Assembly: GCA_013180625.2 (NCBI GenBank)
Contig: SNVD02012892.1
Coordinates: 558,001 to 622,000, forward strand
DNA from: Boswellia sacra
Taxonomy: Eukaryota; Streptophyta; Magnoliopsida; Sapindales; Burseraceae
DNA: 64,000 nt
Direction: 5' to 3'
Below are positions 35,878 to 47,389 of this stretch, in pieces (within the stretch, counting starts at the first letter, position 1; every line of letters starts with the position of its first letter). Under the pieces are notes generated by a model. That model did no database searches. It was not told where the DNA came from and saw nothing but the letters and a program-made list of their open reading frames with translations. The position numbers and the translations under genes were made by a program.

Positions 35878-38789
35878 ATAAAAATATATGAGGGCACATT
35901 CACATTTCTATATCTCACACACATAAAAGTTACACTAACATGTCAATCACATACACATCAAAGTGTGTAAAATCATACATTTCATAAATCACTATAGACT
36001 CCAATCAAGTCATTTCCTATATCAAGGTCTATGTATTCATGGCCCTATACACATTCCATCCACATAACTCACATATATTAACAATCACAATCATTAAACA
36101 CATTTTATTAATAGTTAACATCTGTTATATCTTCATAAGAGTCTACTCAAATAGTACCTACTTCGAACGCCAATGAACTTTGAGGAGATATCTTCATTTT
36201 TATTTTCTTTATATTACGGGTTTCTGTAGTGCAACATAAGATTGGGAGGATACTGGAATGCAGTAACAATTGAATTGAAAAGCTCTACTCTGGAACTGTA
36301 AATTCTTCAACAGCAGTCGTAGATTTATGCTCACCCTACTAATGTTGCGCGACATCCTAACATTAGTTTATTGTAAAGTGATTGATGTATCCGCGGTACA
36401 AAAGATTTTTTCTCCTTTAAAACGTTAGATAATTAGGAACGATGTGAAATAATGATAAAAATAATAGAAAATAAGACCTCGACTCTCTGTACACTCGGGA
36501 TTCAATGTAAGTAGAAATTATATACTTTTCGCCTAATTGTTTTTACCGTCTTTTGTCATTTCTCCATTTGAAATTAGGCAGGTGTCAAGTTGTGGTGGCA
36601 ATCTGGCAGACATTACGTGGTCGTTTCATTTACTTTCCAAAAGCAAAGAAAGAGAGGTTGTAACATGTTCATATCATTGCTTTTGAATTAAATTAAGTTT
36701 TTTATTTTTCACAGCATGGGTTATCAACTTCAAACCCTGAGTAAATTATGAGTAAAATGATGTTATAGACAAAATCTCAAACAAATCTATACCTAACCTA
36801 CATGGGACCCAAAATTATAATGTTATTTTAAATATAAAAAATAAATATAATTGATAAGTATTACTGTAAATTCTAAATTCTAACTCTAATCCTAAGTTTA
36901 ATTTGAGTCTCAAATCATATTATTTGTTATATAAATATTGGATCAATATAACAAATGTTCGAACGCATGAATATAATAAATAACACAATTTCTTAAATTA
37001 TTATCTCATCACTTGAGATACTAACTAATCTTTGGATATAATTTAAAGAAATAGTATTATTGTATGTTTAATATGTTTGTATGAAATATACTATTAAAAA
37101 ATTGATTTAATTATATTATATAACGAAGATTTTTTTTTTCGTAGGTATAGCTTTTCTCGCCATAATTCATGAACTCTGGGCCCTTTATTATTATTTCTTT
37201 TCAATAATGTTATCATGCTCAACACAAATCTGAAAAAAATCTACACCTTGGCCCGCTGCCAACCCAAGGAGGGAACCAGGGGTGTGCGTGCTCCCTCTGC
37301 GCTGGGGTCAGCCTTTCGCTGATAATATTAATTTACTTCGTTTGTTTTTTTTGGAACATTAACTTCAGATTTTGAGATTGAATAGAAATGTCTCAAGAGA
37401 GAAAGGAAACAAAATGCTTTTCACTGCCATCCGCCGCCGCCGCGGTCCAGTAGTAAATGCAGAGTAATTAACATCTACTTATATGAGATGAAAGCACCAC
37501 AATCAGTTATTTCAAAGTCAAACTTGTTTGTTCGAAACAACGCTATAAAGTAATTGGAAAATAATCAATATTATTTTGATTATCTCTTGAATTCATAATC
37601 TGTAAACTCTCTCATTATCTTTCTCTTTGTCGACTATTTTTCAACTTTCTGCAAAGTAATAAAATTTTATCTCTTTCTTTATGACCTGCAATCAAATAAA
37701 ATAATTCAAATCCAAAAATCCAACAGAGGCAAATAACATTTTTCTATATTAAAAAAGACCTTGACCCATGTAAAGTTGTACCCTTAAATGATTCAATGCC
37801 TATTGTCTATTGTTAGTCTCTTTTCACTTTTTTCCTTTTTTTCGTCTTCTGTTAGTTTAATCTTTTCATTGGATAGGCGTCAGGATATGGCCGACAAAGC
37901 ATTTTCACCTTTGCAAAAGCAACGGAAAAAAGCTTTGGGTTTCAACGTGTTCATATACTAGCTTTTGACCCAAGGTGGACCCAAAAATAATGCTATTGTT
38001 TTAAATATCAAAACCCAAACATTTGTGTATCCCAAATTTTAACTTTAATGTAAGTTGCGTCCCAAATAATAGGACTTAAACAGAAATCTTGAATTAATAT
38101 AATAAATGATTCTAATAAATGTTGATGAATGATATAAGTTCTAAATTTTTTGTTATATCACTTGAGATATTAATTAAATTTAAAATATAATTTAGAAATT
38201 ATAGACACAATATAACTCATGTTTAATATGTTTAGATATCATATAGATTGTCAAAAAGATATCCATAGATAAATTTAATTTTTCTATACCAAAAATTAAA
38301 AAATTACAACAAATAAACTTCAATTAATATATCATATATCACACAGATAGCTTGATATGTTCAATATTTTTGCATTAAAAAAATTGAAACAGTATATATA
38401 AGAGAAAAGAGAATGTCATTGTCATTATACCTAATTTTTTTATCTAATAAATTAATATATTTATCAAATTATTATAAAGGAAATGAATTTTCTAGCTTTT
38501 TTTAATTATCTAAAATTAAATTAATTAGAATGTTATTATACCTAATTAAAATTTTCAATCTTTATATTGGATTAATTATTTAATTTCATTATATAACCTT
38601 AAATTTTTCTTTCATAAGGAAGTTCATTTCTGTCACTTTATCAGTAAATGATTCGATAAAAGTCTTATTATAAAGATATCTTCAATAACTTTAAAAAAAG
38701 TCAAGAAAAAAAATTGATGTATATGTTTTTTTAACTCAGTTAGGCCGAAGCATAAGGATATCAAGTAAAATTAACTTTTTAACATATTT
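35878..38789. other. Duplicated non-coding DNA upstream of array unit 1
   Basis: About 36690-37220 matches about 46440-46710 in two blocks whose order differs: the CCCTGAGTAAA...CACATSGGACCC block (36730 and 46605) and ATAATTCATGAACT.TGGGCCCTTTAT (37161 and 46453). About 37560-38720 matches 27300-28600. GCCGCCGCCGCGG at about 37430 is an isolated GC run. No open frame of interest. Confidence 0.55.
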
Positions 38790-39296
38790 ATTATATGAAC
38801 TACCTATTCTGCCCCTAAAGTGAAATTGCCTTTCGCTTCCATCATTCGCATTTTGCAAGTCACACGTTTTCACTTGCATAAGAATTGATATTATTCGTAG
38901 ACATTTTGCAAAGGATCTAAACATATACATACAAGCCAATTTGCATTTTCCAGGACAACGTAACTTCGATCATCCCAAACGGTAATATTTTCTTAGTTGA
39001 GACCACTCAACTTCAAATTTTGCTTGTGCTACTCATTTTTCAATTCTCTATTCTTAGGAAAGTCAAGGAAGTTAGAAGATATAAAATCGAAAATCAATTG
39101 TTGAGATAATTCTTTGATATCGTTTCGATCTGATAACTTTTGTTATTTGCAATACTTACACTGCTTCACTGATCTGAAAAGTTTACACTGCTTCACTGAT
39201 CTGAAAAGTTCGTTTCGTTTTGCTTCATTTATCTGCAGCTGGTAGTCAACTGAAAGTTCTCTCTCAAGTTATCGAAGAAATATTTGTAGTCACAAA
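38790..39296. repeat. Array unit 1, left part (alpha block), interrupted by element B
   Basis: The alpha block at about 38898-39010 contains GACATTTTGCAAAGGATCTA, then TTTGCATTTTCCAGGA, then CATCCCAAAC. It is repeated in units 2-5 (48887, 53957, 56209, 58017). A 27-bp tandem duplicate with core CTGCTTCACTGATCTGAAAA lies at about 39157-39210. The unit continues after element B at 44771. Confidence 0.75.
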
Positions 39297-39301
39297 TCTA
39301 G

Positions 39302-39870
39302 TGTTATGCACAAGCGGAAGCGATAACCAACAGAATAACCCAAAATGCACAACACAACTATGCCAGATTTGAATATAATAGCAACAAAAGAGGCAACAAA
39401 TCAACCACAATGCAGAAATAGAAAACACACCAGGATTTAACGAGGTTCGGTATAAGTACCTACGTCCTCGGGCGCCGCTGAAGAAACTTTCCACTATCTT
39501 CAAAGAGAATTACAAACTTTTGGGTTACAATACAAATACCACAACTATTGGGCCAAACTGTAATTACCCAAATAGTTGGGCCAAACGTAATTACCCAAAC
39601 AATTGGGCAATACTACAAATACCCAAAATCAAAAGAGGGAAAAACAAATATTACAAACTTTAAGGTCCTTACGGAAAGGCCCTTAAACTATGAGGTCTTA
39701 TATGTGAGACCTTACAACTTTAGGGGGTGGAGGATATTTCTCTTGGTACACTCATAACTCTCCTACTTGGCTTCTTTTATAAGCCCAAAGGAGTCCCAAG
39801 ATTTCTATTTGAGCAATGTGGGATCCCTCACATTGCTTATAGCATTGGCTAAAGAGCCAATACTCCAACA
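39302..39870 (-). repeat. Element B 3' LTR
   Basis: 569 bp, same length as the 5' LTR. It contains three degenerate tandem copies of a roughly 28-bp motif (TTGGGCCAAAC.GTAATTACC, about 39546-39632). It also contains several near-palindromes, including AATGTGGGATCCCTCACATT at about 39817-39836 and TTGGCTAAAGAGCCAA at about 39845-39860. Confidence 0.95.
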
Positions 39871-39882
39871 ATTCTCCACCTT
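39871..39882 (-). other. Element B polypurine tract
   Basis: On the minus strand AAGGTGGAGAAT directly precedes the 3' LTR. Confidence 0.85.
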
Positions 39883-39971
39883 GGCGATTTAGCCAATCCA
39901 CCACAATACTCTTCTTTTTCCCATATTCTCTATCACAGCAGCAACGCCTCCAAATGCGCCCAATGGCGCAG

Positions 39972-41498
39972 TCAAACAGGCACAATGTTGATCAAGTCCA
40001 AACAATGACTGAACTTGATCGCTGTCACAACCTTAGTCAACATATCTGCGGGATTCTCGGCAGTCCCAATCTTCTGAAGTAAGATTCTCCCTTCATCAAT
40101 GATCTCCCGCACAAAATGATACCGAACATCAATATGCTTCGTACGAACATGGAACACTGGATTCTTCGCTAAGTGGATAGCACTCTGACTGTCAGAATAA
40201 AGAGTGATCTTCTTCTGCCCAAGTCCCAATTCATCCAGCAATCCCTGTAACCAAATAGCTTCCTTCACAGCCTCTGTCATAGCCATATACTCTGCCTCTG
40301 TAGTAGACAAAGCCACTGTAGACTGTAAAGTAGACTTCCAACTCACTGGTGCTCTTGCAAGAGTAAACACATAACCGGTTGTCGACCGACGTTTATCCAA
40401 ATCACCAGCATAATCTGAATCAACATAACCAATAGCATACTGACCACATGTATCATCTCTCTCAAAGACTAAGCCAACATCTACGGTTCTCAACAAATAT
40501 CGTAGAATCCATTTCACTGCTTGCCAATGTCCTTTACCAGGATCATGCATATACCTGCTCACAACTCCAACTGCATGTGAAATATCGGGTCTCGTACATA
40601 CCATGGCATACATCAGGCTACCAACTGCATTAGCATACGGAACTCGAGACATATACTCTCGTTCCTCATCTGTACTAGGAGATAAAGATGCACTGAGCTT
40701 CATATGAGGAGCAAGTGGGGTACTTACAGGTTTTGACTGCTCTGTAATGCCAAACTGCTGTAATACCTTCTTCAGATACTGCTTCTGAGTCAAACAAATC
40801 TTGCTTCTCCCTCTATCTCTGCTAATCTCCATGCCAAGAATCTTCTTAGCTTCACCCAAATCTTTCATCTCAAACTCTCGATTCAACTGAGTCTTCAACT
40901 TTGTAATTTCTTCGACATTCGTCGAAGCTATCAACATATCATCAACATACAAGAGTAGATAAATGAAAGAACCATCACGTAGCCTCCGAAAATACACACA
41001 ATTATCAAATTTGCTTCTTGTGTACCTCTGACCCATCATAAACCGATCAAATCGCTTATACCACTGTCTGGGAGATTGCTTCAAACCATAAAGCGATCTT
41101 TTCAGTTTACAAACCAAGTTTTCCTTACCAGCAACTCTGAATCCCTCTGGCTGAGTCATATAGATTTCCTCTTCCAAGTCACCATGTAAAAATGCAGTTT
41201 TTACATCCAATTGAACTAGTTCCATATTCATCTGAGCTACCAAGGCCAATAAAATTCTAATGGAAGAATGTTTCACAACTGGAGAAAATACCTCATTGTA
41301 GTCAATTCCTTCCCTCTGAGCGTAGCCTTTAGCCACCAATCTTGCCTTGTAGCGGACGTCATTCTTGTCAGGAAATCCATCTTTCTTTGCATATACCCAT
41401 TTGCACCCAATTGCCTTTTTACCCTTCGGTAGTTGAGCTAGCTCCCAAGTTTCATTCTTCTGAAGAGACTGCATCTCTTCCTCATAGCTGTCTTCCAC
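39972..41498 (-). pseudogene. Element B pol: reverse transcriptase and RNase H
   Basis: An uninterrupted 508-codon frame. [22 protein letters not shown] near the N-terminus, the first catalytic Asp D98 in [11 protein letters not shown], and YVDD at 184-187. RNase H: D360 and D362 in [11 protein letters not shown]401 in [10 protein letters not shown]436 in SDSQSAI. The C-terminus ([11 protein letters not shown]) is the normal copia end and stops about 100 bp before the 3' LTR. All key residues look intact. The first Met at 41498 is not a natural start: the region joins the upstream frame through a one-base loss near 41483, so it was part of the polyprotein. It is labelled pseudogene only because it lacks its own start and is out of frame with gag. 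Confidence 0.92.
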
Positions 41499-42196
41499 TC
41501 ATCAACTTCAGAACATCTGACTGCCTCTCTATAAGTGGAAGGAACATCAGCATCTACAATTGGAAGTGCATAGGCCACCATATCAGCAAATCGAGCAGGT
41601 CTGCGAATCTCACGTCTTGGCCTATTAACTGCAATAGATTCTTGTTGCTGTAGAGGTTCCTGAGTAGAACCCTCTCCATCATCTCCCAAATCTCCCTCTG
41701 TCACAGGAGTACCATCATCTGTCTCAACAGATCTAACTGGGTTCAATGTCGTCGTTTCAAACTCCACCTGCTGCTGAGTATGCTCCACCTGTTGTGGAGT
41801 ACCATTCACCTTTGTCTGGTTTTCTGATTTCTTCAACATTGAAGACTCATCAAATGTCACATCTCGACTGGATACAATCTTTCTCGAACTAGGACACCAT
41901 AGACGATATCCTTTTACTCCTGAAGCAAATCCCAAGAAAATAGCTTTCTTTGCTCTAGGATCCAGCTTAGATTCTTTCACATGATAATATGCAGTGGAAC
42001 CAAAAACATGTAAAGAATCATAATCAGAAACAGGTTGTCCAGACCATACCTCCAATGGAGTTCTATCACCAATAGCAGCTGATGGTAGACGATTAATGAG
42101 ATGACACGCATAAGTCACAGCCTCAGCCCAAAACTCTTTGCCCAACCCAGCATTGGACAACATACACCGAACTTTCTCCAGCAATGTCCGGTTCAT
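41484..42196 (-). pseudogene. Element B pol: integrase C-terminal part and linker to RT
   Basis: It continues the integrase after a one-base loss near 42206. MNRTLLEKVRCMLSNAGLGK and FWAEAVTYACHLINRLPS follow the catalytic region, then the chromodomain-like end (LDPRAKKAIFLGFASGVKGY and RDVTFDE). A low-complexity Q/E/T-rich linker leads to EVDEWKTAM, where another one-base loss near 41483 shifts the frame to RT. Confidence 0.9.
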
Positions 42197-42933
42197 GCGT
42201 TCTGCACCCCATTCTGCTGCTGTGTACCTCTAACAGTAAAATGACGTATAATACCTTCATCTTGACACAATTTCAAAAACTGATCACTGTAATACTCACC
42301 ACCATTATCTGTTCTGAGATGCTTGATCTTCTTACCAGTCTGTGTCTCAATCATCTTTTTCCATTTAAGGAAAACACGAAGTACATCATCTTTTGATTTC
42401 AAACAATACACCCAAGTTCTTCTGGAAAAGTCATCAACAAAAGTAACAAAGTAGTGCCTACCTCCCATCGATGCTGTTTTGGTAGGTCCCCACACATCTG
42501 AGTGAACATAATCAAGAATACCCTTGGTATTATGAATAGCGGTGCCAAATTTCACTCTCTTCTGCTTTCCCAGAACACAATGCTCACAGAAATCCAGTTT
42601 GCAGGTCTTTGCACCTTTCAATAAGCCTCGTTTTACCAAACTGAATAAGGCTTTCTCACCTGCATGTCCCAAACGCATATGCCACAGTCTCGTAATCTCT
42701 GAATCTGCATCATTATCAGAAACCGTAGCCGCTGATCCAGTAACCGTACTACCATTATAGTAATACAAGTTGTTCCTCCTAGTGCCTTTCAATACCACAA
42801 GAGCGCCTGAAGTGACCCTCAGAATACCATCTCGAATAGATATACCACAGCCTTTAGATTCCAAGGCTCCCAAAGAGATGAGATTCTTCTTCAACTTCGG
42901 TACATACCGAACATCTGTCAGAACTCTAGTCAG
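42193..42933 (-). pseudogene. Element B pol: integrase N-terminal zinc region and catalytic core
   Basis: In phase with the gag/protease part but separated from it by TGA at 42936-42934. From the Met at 42894: HHCC residues H72, H77, C103 and C106, and core Asp residues D133 (HSDVW) and D196 (RTDN). The frame ends NGVQNA because of a one-base loss at about 42206. In the shifted frame the catalytic Glu codon is present exactly 35 residues after D196, so unlike element A the DDE triad is retained in the DNA. Confidence 0.92.
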
Positions 42934-43498
42934 TCAATCATGATTCCTCAAACGGATCGAACCTATCCCAGCAGTATGGCAAATATCATCATTGCCCATA
43001 TACACAACTCCACAATCAAGCTGTTCAAACTGAAAGAAACAATCCCGATGTGGACACATATGATAAGTACAACCCGAATCCATAATCCACTCATCAGAAC
43101 CGGAGGTGGATGGATGACCAACTAGACATATATCTGAATCACTATCATCCTCACGCTCAACAACACATGCATCAGAAACAGTTTTGCCCTTTTCTTTCTT
43201 TTTCAACTTAGGACAATCTTTCTTCCAATGCCCTTTCTCACGACAAAAGGCACATTCATCTTTTCCTAATCTACCCCTCGACAAAGATTTTCCCCTTTTT
43301 CCTGGTTTCCTACTATGACTACGCCCTCTCACTGTCAATGCATCTACTGACTCATCCCTATGTTCCCGTTGATCTTTCTTACGAATTTCATAATTCAACA
43401 AAGCAGAACAAACTTCTTCAAACGACAGTTTATCTTTCCCATGGATAAGAGTAATGCATAAATGATCTAATTCATCCGGAAGTGAGCCAATCAATAGC
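42934..43498 (-). pseudogene. Element B gag C-terminal part and protease
   Basis: Element sequence resumes at LLIGSLPDELDHL right after the adapter palindrome. A CCHC zinc knuckle (CAFCREKGHWKKDC) follows at about residues 88-101 counted from 43515, then the aspartic protease motif WIMDSGCTYHMCP (D146-G148) and VYMGNDD. TGA at 42936-42934 interrupts the frame; the same frame goes on into the integrase region. The apparent N-terminal residues MCIRDR are translated adapter, not protein. Confidence 0.9.
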
Positions 43499-43536
43499 CT
43501 GTCTCTTATACACATCTAGATGTGTATAAGAGACAG
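43499..43536. other. Tn5/Nextera mosaic-end palindrome (library artefact)
   Basis: CTGTCTCTTATACACATCT (43499-43517) is followed at once by its reverse complement AGATGTGTATAAGAGACAG (43518-43536). This 19-bp word is the hyperactive Tn5 mosaic end used in tagmentation libraries. Two back-to-back copies inside a plant retrotransposon are best explained by an adapter left in the assembly or gap fill. Confidence 0.95.
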
Positions 43537-43640
43537 CACATAAATCATTCAAGACTATGTAGAGCTCAACCCCATAACATAAAAAAAAAAAAATTCATTT
43601 CAAAAATTTTTTTTAAAAAAAAAAAAAATTTTGGGAGGGG
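43537..43640. other. Unreliable sequence beside the adapter
   Basis: Long A and T runs (for example 43580-43632) interrupt gag exactly where the middle of GAG should be encoded. It does not read as GAG in any frame apart from a possible piece (YIVLNDLCA) next to the adapter. Probably a low-quality gap fill rather than element sequence. Confidence 0.7.
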
Positions 43641-44030
43641 AACTGATGCTCGTACCTGGTTTAACTGGAGACGGAATAATCTCTTCAATAGGTACAGCCG
43701 ATTCTCATTGCTTTTCTTCATATATTTGTTCTCCAGCGCCTTCCACAATTTACTTGCAGATGTCTCCTTAGTGAACGGATACTTTTGTTCTCTACACAAG
43801 CAAGAGCGAATCAACCCACAAGCTTTTATATTAAGCCTGTCCCAATCTCTTGCACTGATATCTTTTGGTTTTGTTTCTTCCAGAACAATATCCAAATCCT
43901 GCTGATACAACCCGTCCAACACCTCACTCTGCCATAAGCCGAAATTATTTCGGCCATCAAATTTTTCAACATCGATTTTTGCATTTGTCACAGTCACTGT
44001 CTTCTCAGATACAGTAGACGATGAAGCCAT
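43566..44030 (-). pseudogene. Element B gag N-terminal part
   Basis: The ATG at 44030 opens MASSSTVSEKTVTVTNAKID then VEKFDGRNNFGLWQSEVLDG, a typical copia GAG start. Homology holds to about LLKRLFRLQL (residue 122). There a one-base shift occurs (LNQVRAS, where another frame gives PGTSIS, the usual motif), and then the poly-A/T sequence beside the adapter. The last residues (FFFFLKKIF...) are not real. Intact GAG would join the part at 42934-43498. Confidence 0.9.
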
Positions 44031-44181
44031 TACTACCTCTCACAAACAAGCTCGATACACAAATCACCAATAACCAAGCTCCAAACAAACTATTATATTC
44101 AATAACTAGCAATCCAAAATCAACAGCCCAGAACAGTAGTAAGTGCTTCAATGAAATAGCCACTAACTACCCACAACCTTC

Positions 44182-44194
44182 GGCTCTGATACCA
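44182..44194 (-). other. Element B primer-binding site
   Basis: On the minus strand TGGTATCAGAGCC lies two bases inside the 5' LTR, a full match to the initiator-Met tRNA 3'-end type used by many plant copia elements. Confidence 0.95.
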
Positions 44195-44196
44195 AT

Positions 44197-44765
44197 TGTT
44201 ATGCACAAGCGAAGCGATAACCACCAGAATAACCCAAAATGCACAACACAACTATGCCAGATTTGAATATAATAGCAACAAAAGAGGCAACAAATCAACC
44301 ACAATGCAGAAATAGAATACACACCAGGATTTAACGAGGTTCGGTATAAGTACCTACGTCCTCGGGTGCCGCTGAAGAAACTTTCCACTATCTTCAAAGA
44401 GAATTACAAACTTTTGGGCTACAATACAAATTCCACAACTATTGGGCCAAACTGCAATTACCCAAATAGTTGGGCCAAACGTAATTACCCAAACAATTGG
44501 GCAATACTACAAATACCCAAAATCAAAAAAGGGAAAAACAAATATTACAAACTTTAAGGTCCTTACGGAAAGGCCCTTAAACTATGAGGTCTTATATGTA
44601 AGACCTTACAACTTTAGGGGGTGGAGGATATTTCTCTTGGTACACTCATAACTCTCCTACTTGGCTTCTTTTATAAGCCCAAAGGAGTCCCAAGTATTTC
44701 TATTTGAGCAATGTGGGATCCCTCACATTGCTTATAGCATTGGCTAAAGAGCCAATACTCCAACA
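44197..44765 (-). repeat. Element B 5' LTR
   Basis: 569 bp, TG...CA. A TATAAAAG box lies on the minus strand at 44668-44675. It has the same internal subrepeats and palindromes as the 3' LTR (subrepeats at about 44440-44523). Confidence 0.95.
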
Positions 44766-44770
44766 TCTAG

Positions 44771-46720
44771 AAGAAAGTAAGCTATTTATTTTTTTTATTT
44801 ACTTATATTTGCTTTTTCTTAATATTTTATCCTAATATCATTAGACTTAAAAAGAATTTTCAATTAATCACTAGTATATGTGAAGAAAGAAAAAGAGCTT
44901 GAATTAAACAGGCAGTTGACTTGCAGCATACTGGCTCTGATGCTGCAACCGTCTATGGCGTTTAACTTACTTTCATATTTCTTCGAGGAATAGTGAAGTG
45001 AAAATCTCATCAACAGTACTCATTATTAGGTGATTGATATATAATTTTGCAGTAAAAGGCGAGGAAACTAGTTTTAAATTCTCGAATATGTTATTTTGTT
45101 GGATTTTTTTTTTAATTTCAATAAATTTTAATAACATAACTACAATAAGCATGGTAGTGCATGCTGTAGACATGCATGTGATACATATTTTTCAGATTAT
45201 ATTTATATATAGCTTTCTTCATTATACTTGTGCTGGGTTAGCATAATGTTTAATTTTTGCAATTGTATTTGAGATTATTAGAGTTGGATTTAGCCTTTGG
45301 TAATATTTTATTCATGCATTGTTTGTTTGCCATATATTACGGTCTCTAAAGTAGCGTGGTGTTTTACATCTTCATATTTAGAAGGGCTTGTCTAGAATTA
45401 CTTGTGTTGACTTTAGGATTTATCTCCTTTATTGTTGAAGGTATTAGAAATCAGCTCTAATGCTTAATGGTATGTTGTTTCAATATTGGAAATTATCATC
45501 TTTGGACATTAATTAATCTTATTATTGCTTAATATTACAATTTTGAAGTGATACTACTCATCTTAAAATTTTATAACGAAGTGATCTAGCTTTAAATTAA
45601 GGTTACCACATCTTTAATTATTTCATCATGCCATCCACATGAAAATCATTTGTAACATTCAATCATTATTAGATTCTAATTTTGAGGTATATTTAGAAGA
45701 GTAGCATTATCCCGCAGTTTTGATATTTAGCCAAAACCTTGAGAATTAGCACTTTAGCATTTTGCATCACCGTATATGTGAATGGAGCTAAGGCTGCCAC
45801 GAAGACTTCTAAAAATCACCATTGCTCTACATCATCACTATTTAATTATATAACCAGTTTTGCTATTAAGGTTTAAAATTTTATATAACAAATTAGTGTT
45901 TATAAAATATATTTAGAATTTTTTTGTATTTTTTAAAATTTTTTTAAAGATAAAATTGTTAAAAGATAAGATATTTTGGAATCTACTAAGTCAAATTACG
46001 GGTTGAATAGAAGTGTCCTTTGTTATGATTTTTATGGCCCAATTTGTGGTTGTAAAATAAAAAAATAAGCAGCTTTATTTTTTTATCAGAATAATTATTT
46101 AAGAATTAAGTTGTAAAGGTATTTGATAAATCATATTTAAAAATTATAATGTTTAAAAGCAACTAATTTTTAACCTAAATCTGAAATTAAGGGTTAATTT
46201 GGAAATTATCGTAGCTTTAGAGGTAGTGAATTTTAATTTTGTTGTAATTAGAATAGTCAATATAAAAACAAATTATAAGATATTTACTAAACTATATTTA
46301 AAAAAATTGTAATTTTTAGAAGGAACACAATTATGTGTTTCTTTCTATCTCATCGCAATATTTGTGGTCAGAGTTGTTATTTTCCATTGGGTAGTGACAT
46401 ACAGGGCATGGTGATTCTTGTAACGTCATTTCATTTGATAGCTTTTCTCATCATAATTCATGAACTTTGGGCCCTTTATTTATTTATTTTAATAATGTTA
46501 TCGCGAAAAAGGAAAAAAAATAAGAGGTTTTAACGTGGATTCTTATGATTGCTTTTGAACTAAATTAAATTTTTACTTCTCATATCATGAGTCATCAACT
46601 TCCAACCCTGAGTAAAGTAACGTTATCATGCTCAAATAATATATCAAACAATTCTGTACTTGATCCACATCGGACCCGAAATTTATAATACTATTTTAGA
46701 TATCAAAAAATAAATCTGTT
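44771..46720. repeat. Array unit 1, right part (beta and delta blocks) and flank
   Basis: The beta block at about 44925-45010 follows TTGCAG and contains TTTCATATTTCTTCGAGGAA then TAGTGAAGTGAAA. The delta block at about 45367-45453 (CATCTTCATATTTAGAAGGG... then GGTATT) matches 54489, 56682 and 63815. From about 45500 on the sequence is AT-rich; 46440-46710 matches the flank at 36.7-37.2 kb. No open frame is conserved between units. Confidence 0.7.
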
Positions 46721-46729
46721 TTATAAATA

Positions 46730-47380
46730 GAAAAAATTGAGAAAATAGATAAAATTAAGAGCCCTTAATAAAAAATAGACACATCCTAAAAAATTTTCAT
46801 GCCATAGACACTTTCTTGACAAAAAGACCTAATTACCCTTATGTATTCAATTTTTTTCAAACCCTTATTTCTCTCTTTTCAGATGACCGAAGAAGACATT
46901 CGACACTCGAAAATAACCTGTCGAGTCTTGTCGAGTTATGTAATGTCGAGTGTCGAGTCAAGTGTCGAGTGGTGAATGTCAAGTGTCGAGTGGTTAATAT
47001 TGAGTGTCGAGTGGTGAGTGTCGAATGTCGAGTGTTTGTCGAGTGACGAATGTCGAGTGTCGAGTGTTTGTCGAGTGATGAAATATCGAGCGTCGAGTGT
47101 TTGTCGAGTAGTAAAATGTCGTGTGTCGAGTGGTGAAATGTCGTGTATCGAGTGTCAAATATTTGTCGAGTGTCGAGTATCGAATGCGCAAGTCTTCGTG
47201 CGAAATTTCTTTATAATTTGACAATTTCATCCCCGAAAAGATTTGTGTCTGATAAAAGTAATTACTTTCAAAGGGTATTTGAGTCTTTTTATCAAGAAAG
47301 TGTCTATAGAATGAAAATTTTTCAAGATGTGTCTATTTTTTATAAGACCCCTTAATTTTCTCTATTTTCTCAATTTTCCC
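46730..47380. mobile_element. Mutator-like MITE with internal minisatellite, copy 2
   Basis: A 651-bp relative of 31953-33046. TIRs 46730-46840 and 47271-47380 keep ATTGAGAAAATAG, CATAGACACTTTCTTGA (left; TATAGACACTTTCTTGA on the right) and the inner ACCCTT. The flanking 9-mers are TTATAAATA (46721-46729) and TTATAAATT (47381-47389), an 8/9 match. It lacks the 200-bp internal duplication of copy 1 and has a shorter, more diverged TCGAGTG array (about 46905-47190). Confidence 0.8.
46905..47190. repeat. CpG-rich minisatellite in MITE copy 2
   Basis: Degenerate units built on GTCGAGTGTCGAGTG with spacers such as TTTGTCGAGTGATGAAAT. The same motif but different unit arrangement from copy 1 suggests independent array turnover after transposition. 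Confidence 0.85.
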
Positions 47381-47389
47381 TTATAAATT

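Larger units (their letters stand above)
39302..44765 (-). mobile_element. Ty1/copia LTR retrotransposon, element B (full length, interrupted)
   Basis: A 5464-bp element on the minus strand with two 569-bp LTRs (44197-44765 and 39302-39870), TG...CA ends and a perfect TSD TCTAG (39297-39301 and 44766-44770). PBS and PPT adjoin the LTRs. Domain order is GAG, protease, integrase, RT, RNase H. By eye the LTRs differ at about eight bases plus two one-base indels, so this is the youngest insertion in the window. The frame is broken by one TGA (42936-42934) and single-base losses near 42206, near 41483 and in gag, plus a library-adapter palindrome at 43499-43536. Some of these breaks may be assembly errors. 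It inserted into unit 1 of the alpha-beta-delta-gamma array. Confidence 0.97.

Noticed and set aside
43498..43515. A peptide start MCIRDR for the gag/protease part of element B
   Set aside because: The codons are the Tn5 mosaic end read in one frame; the natural frame comes from upstream gag.
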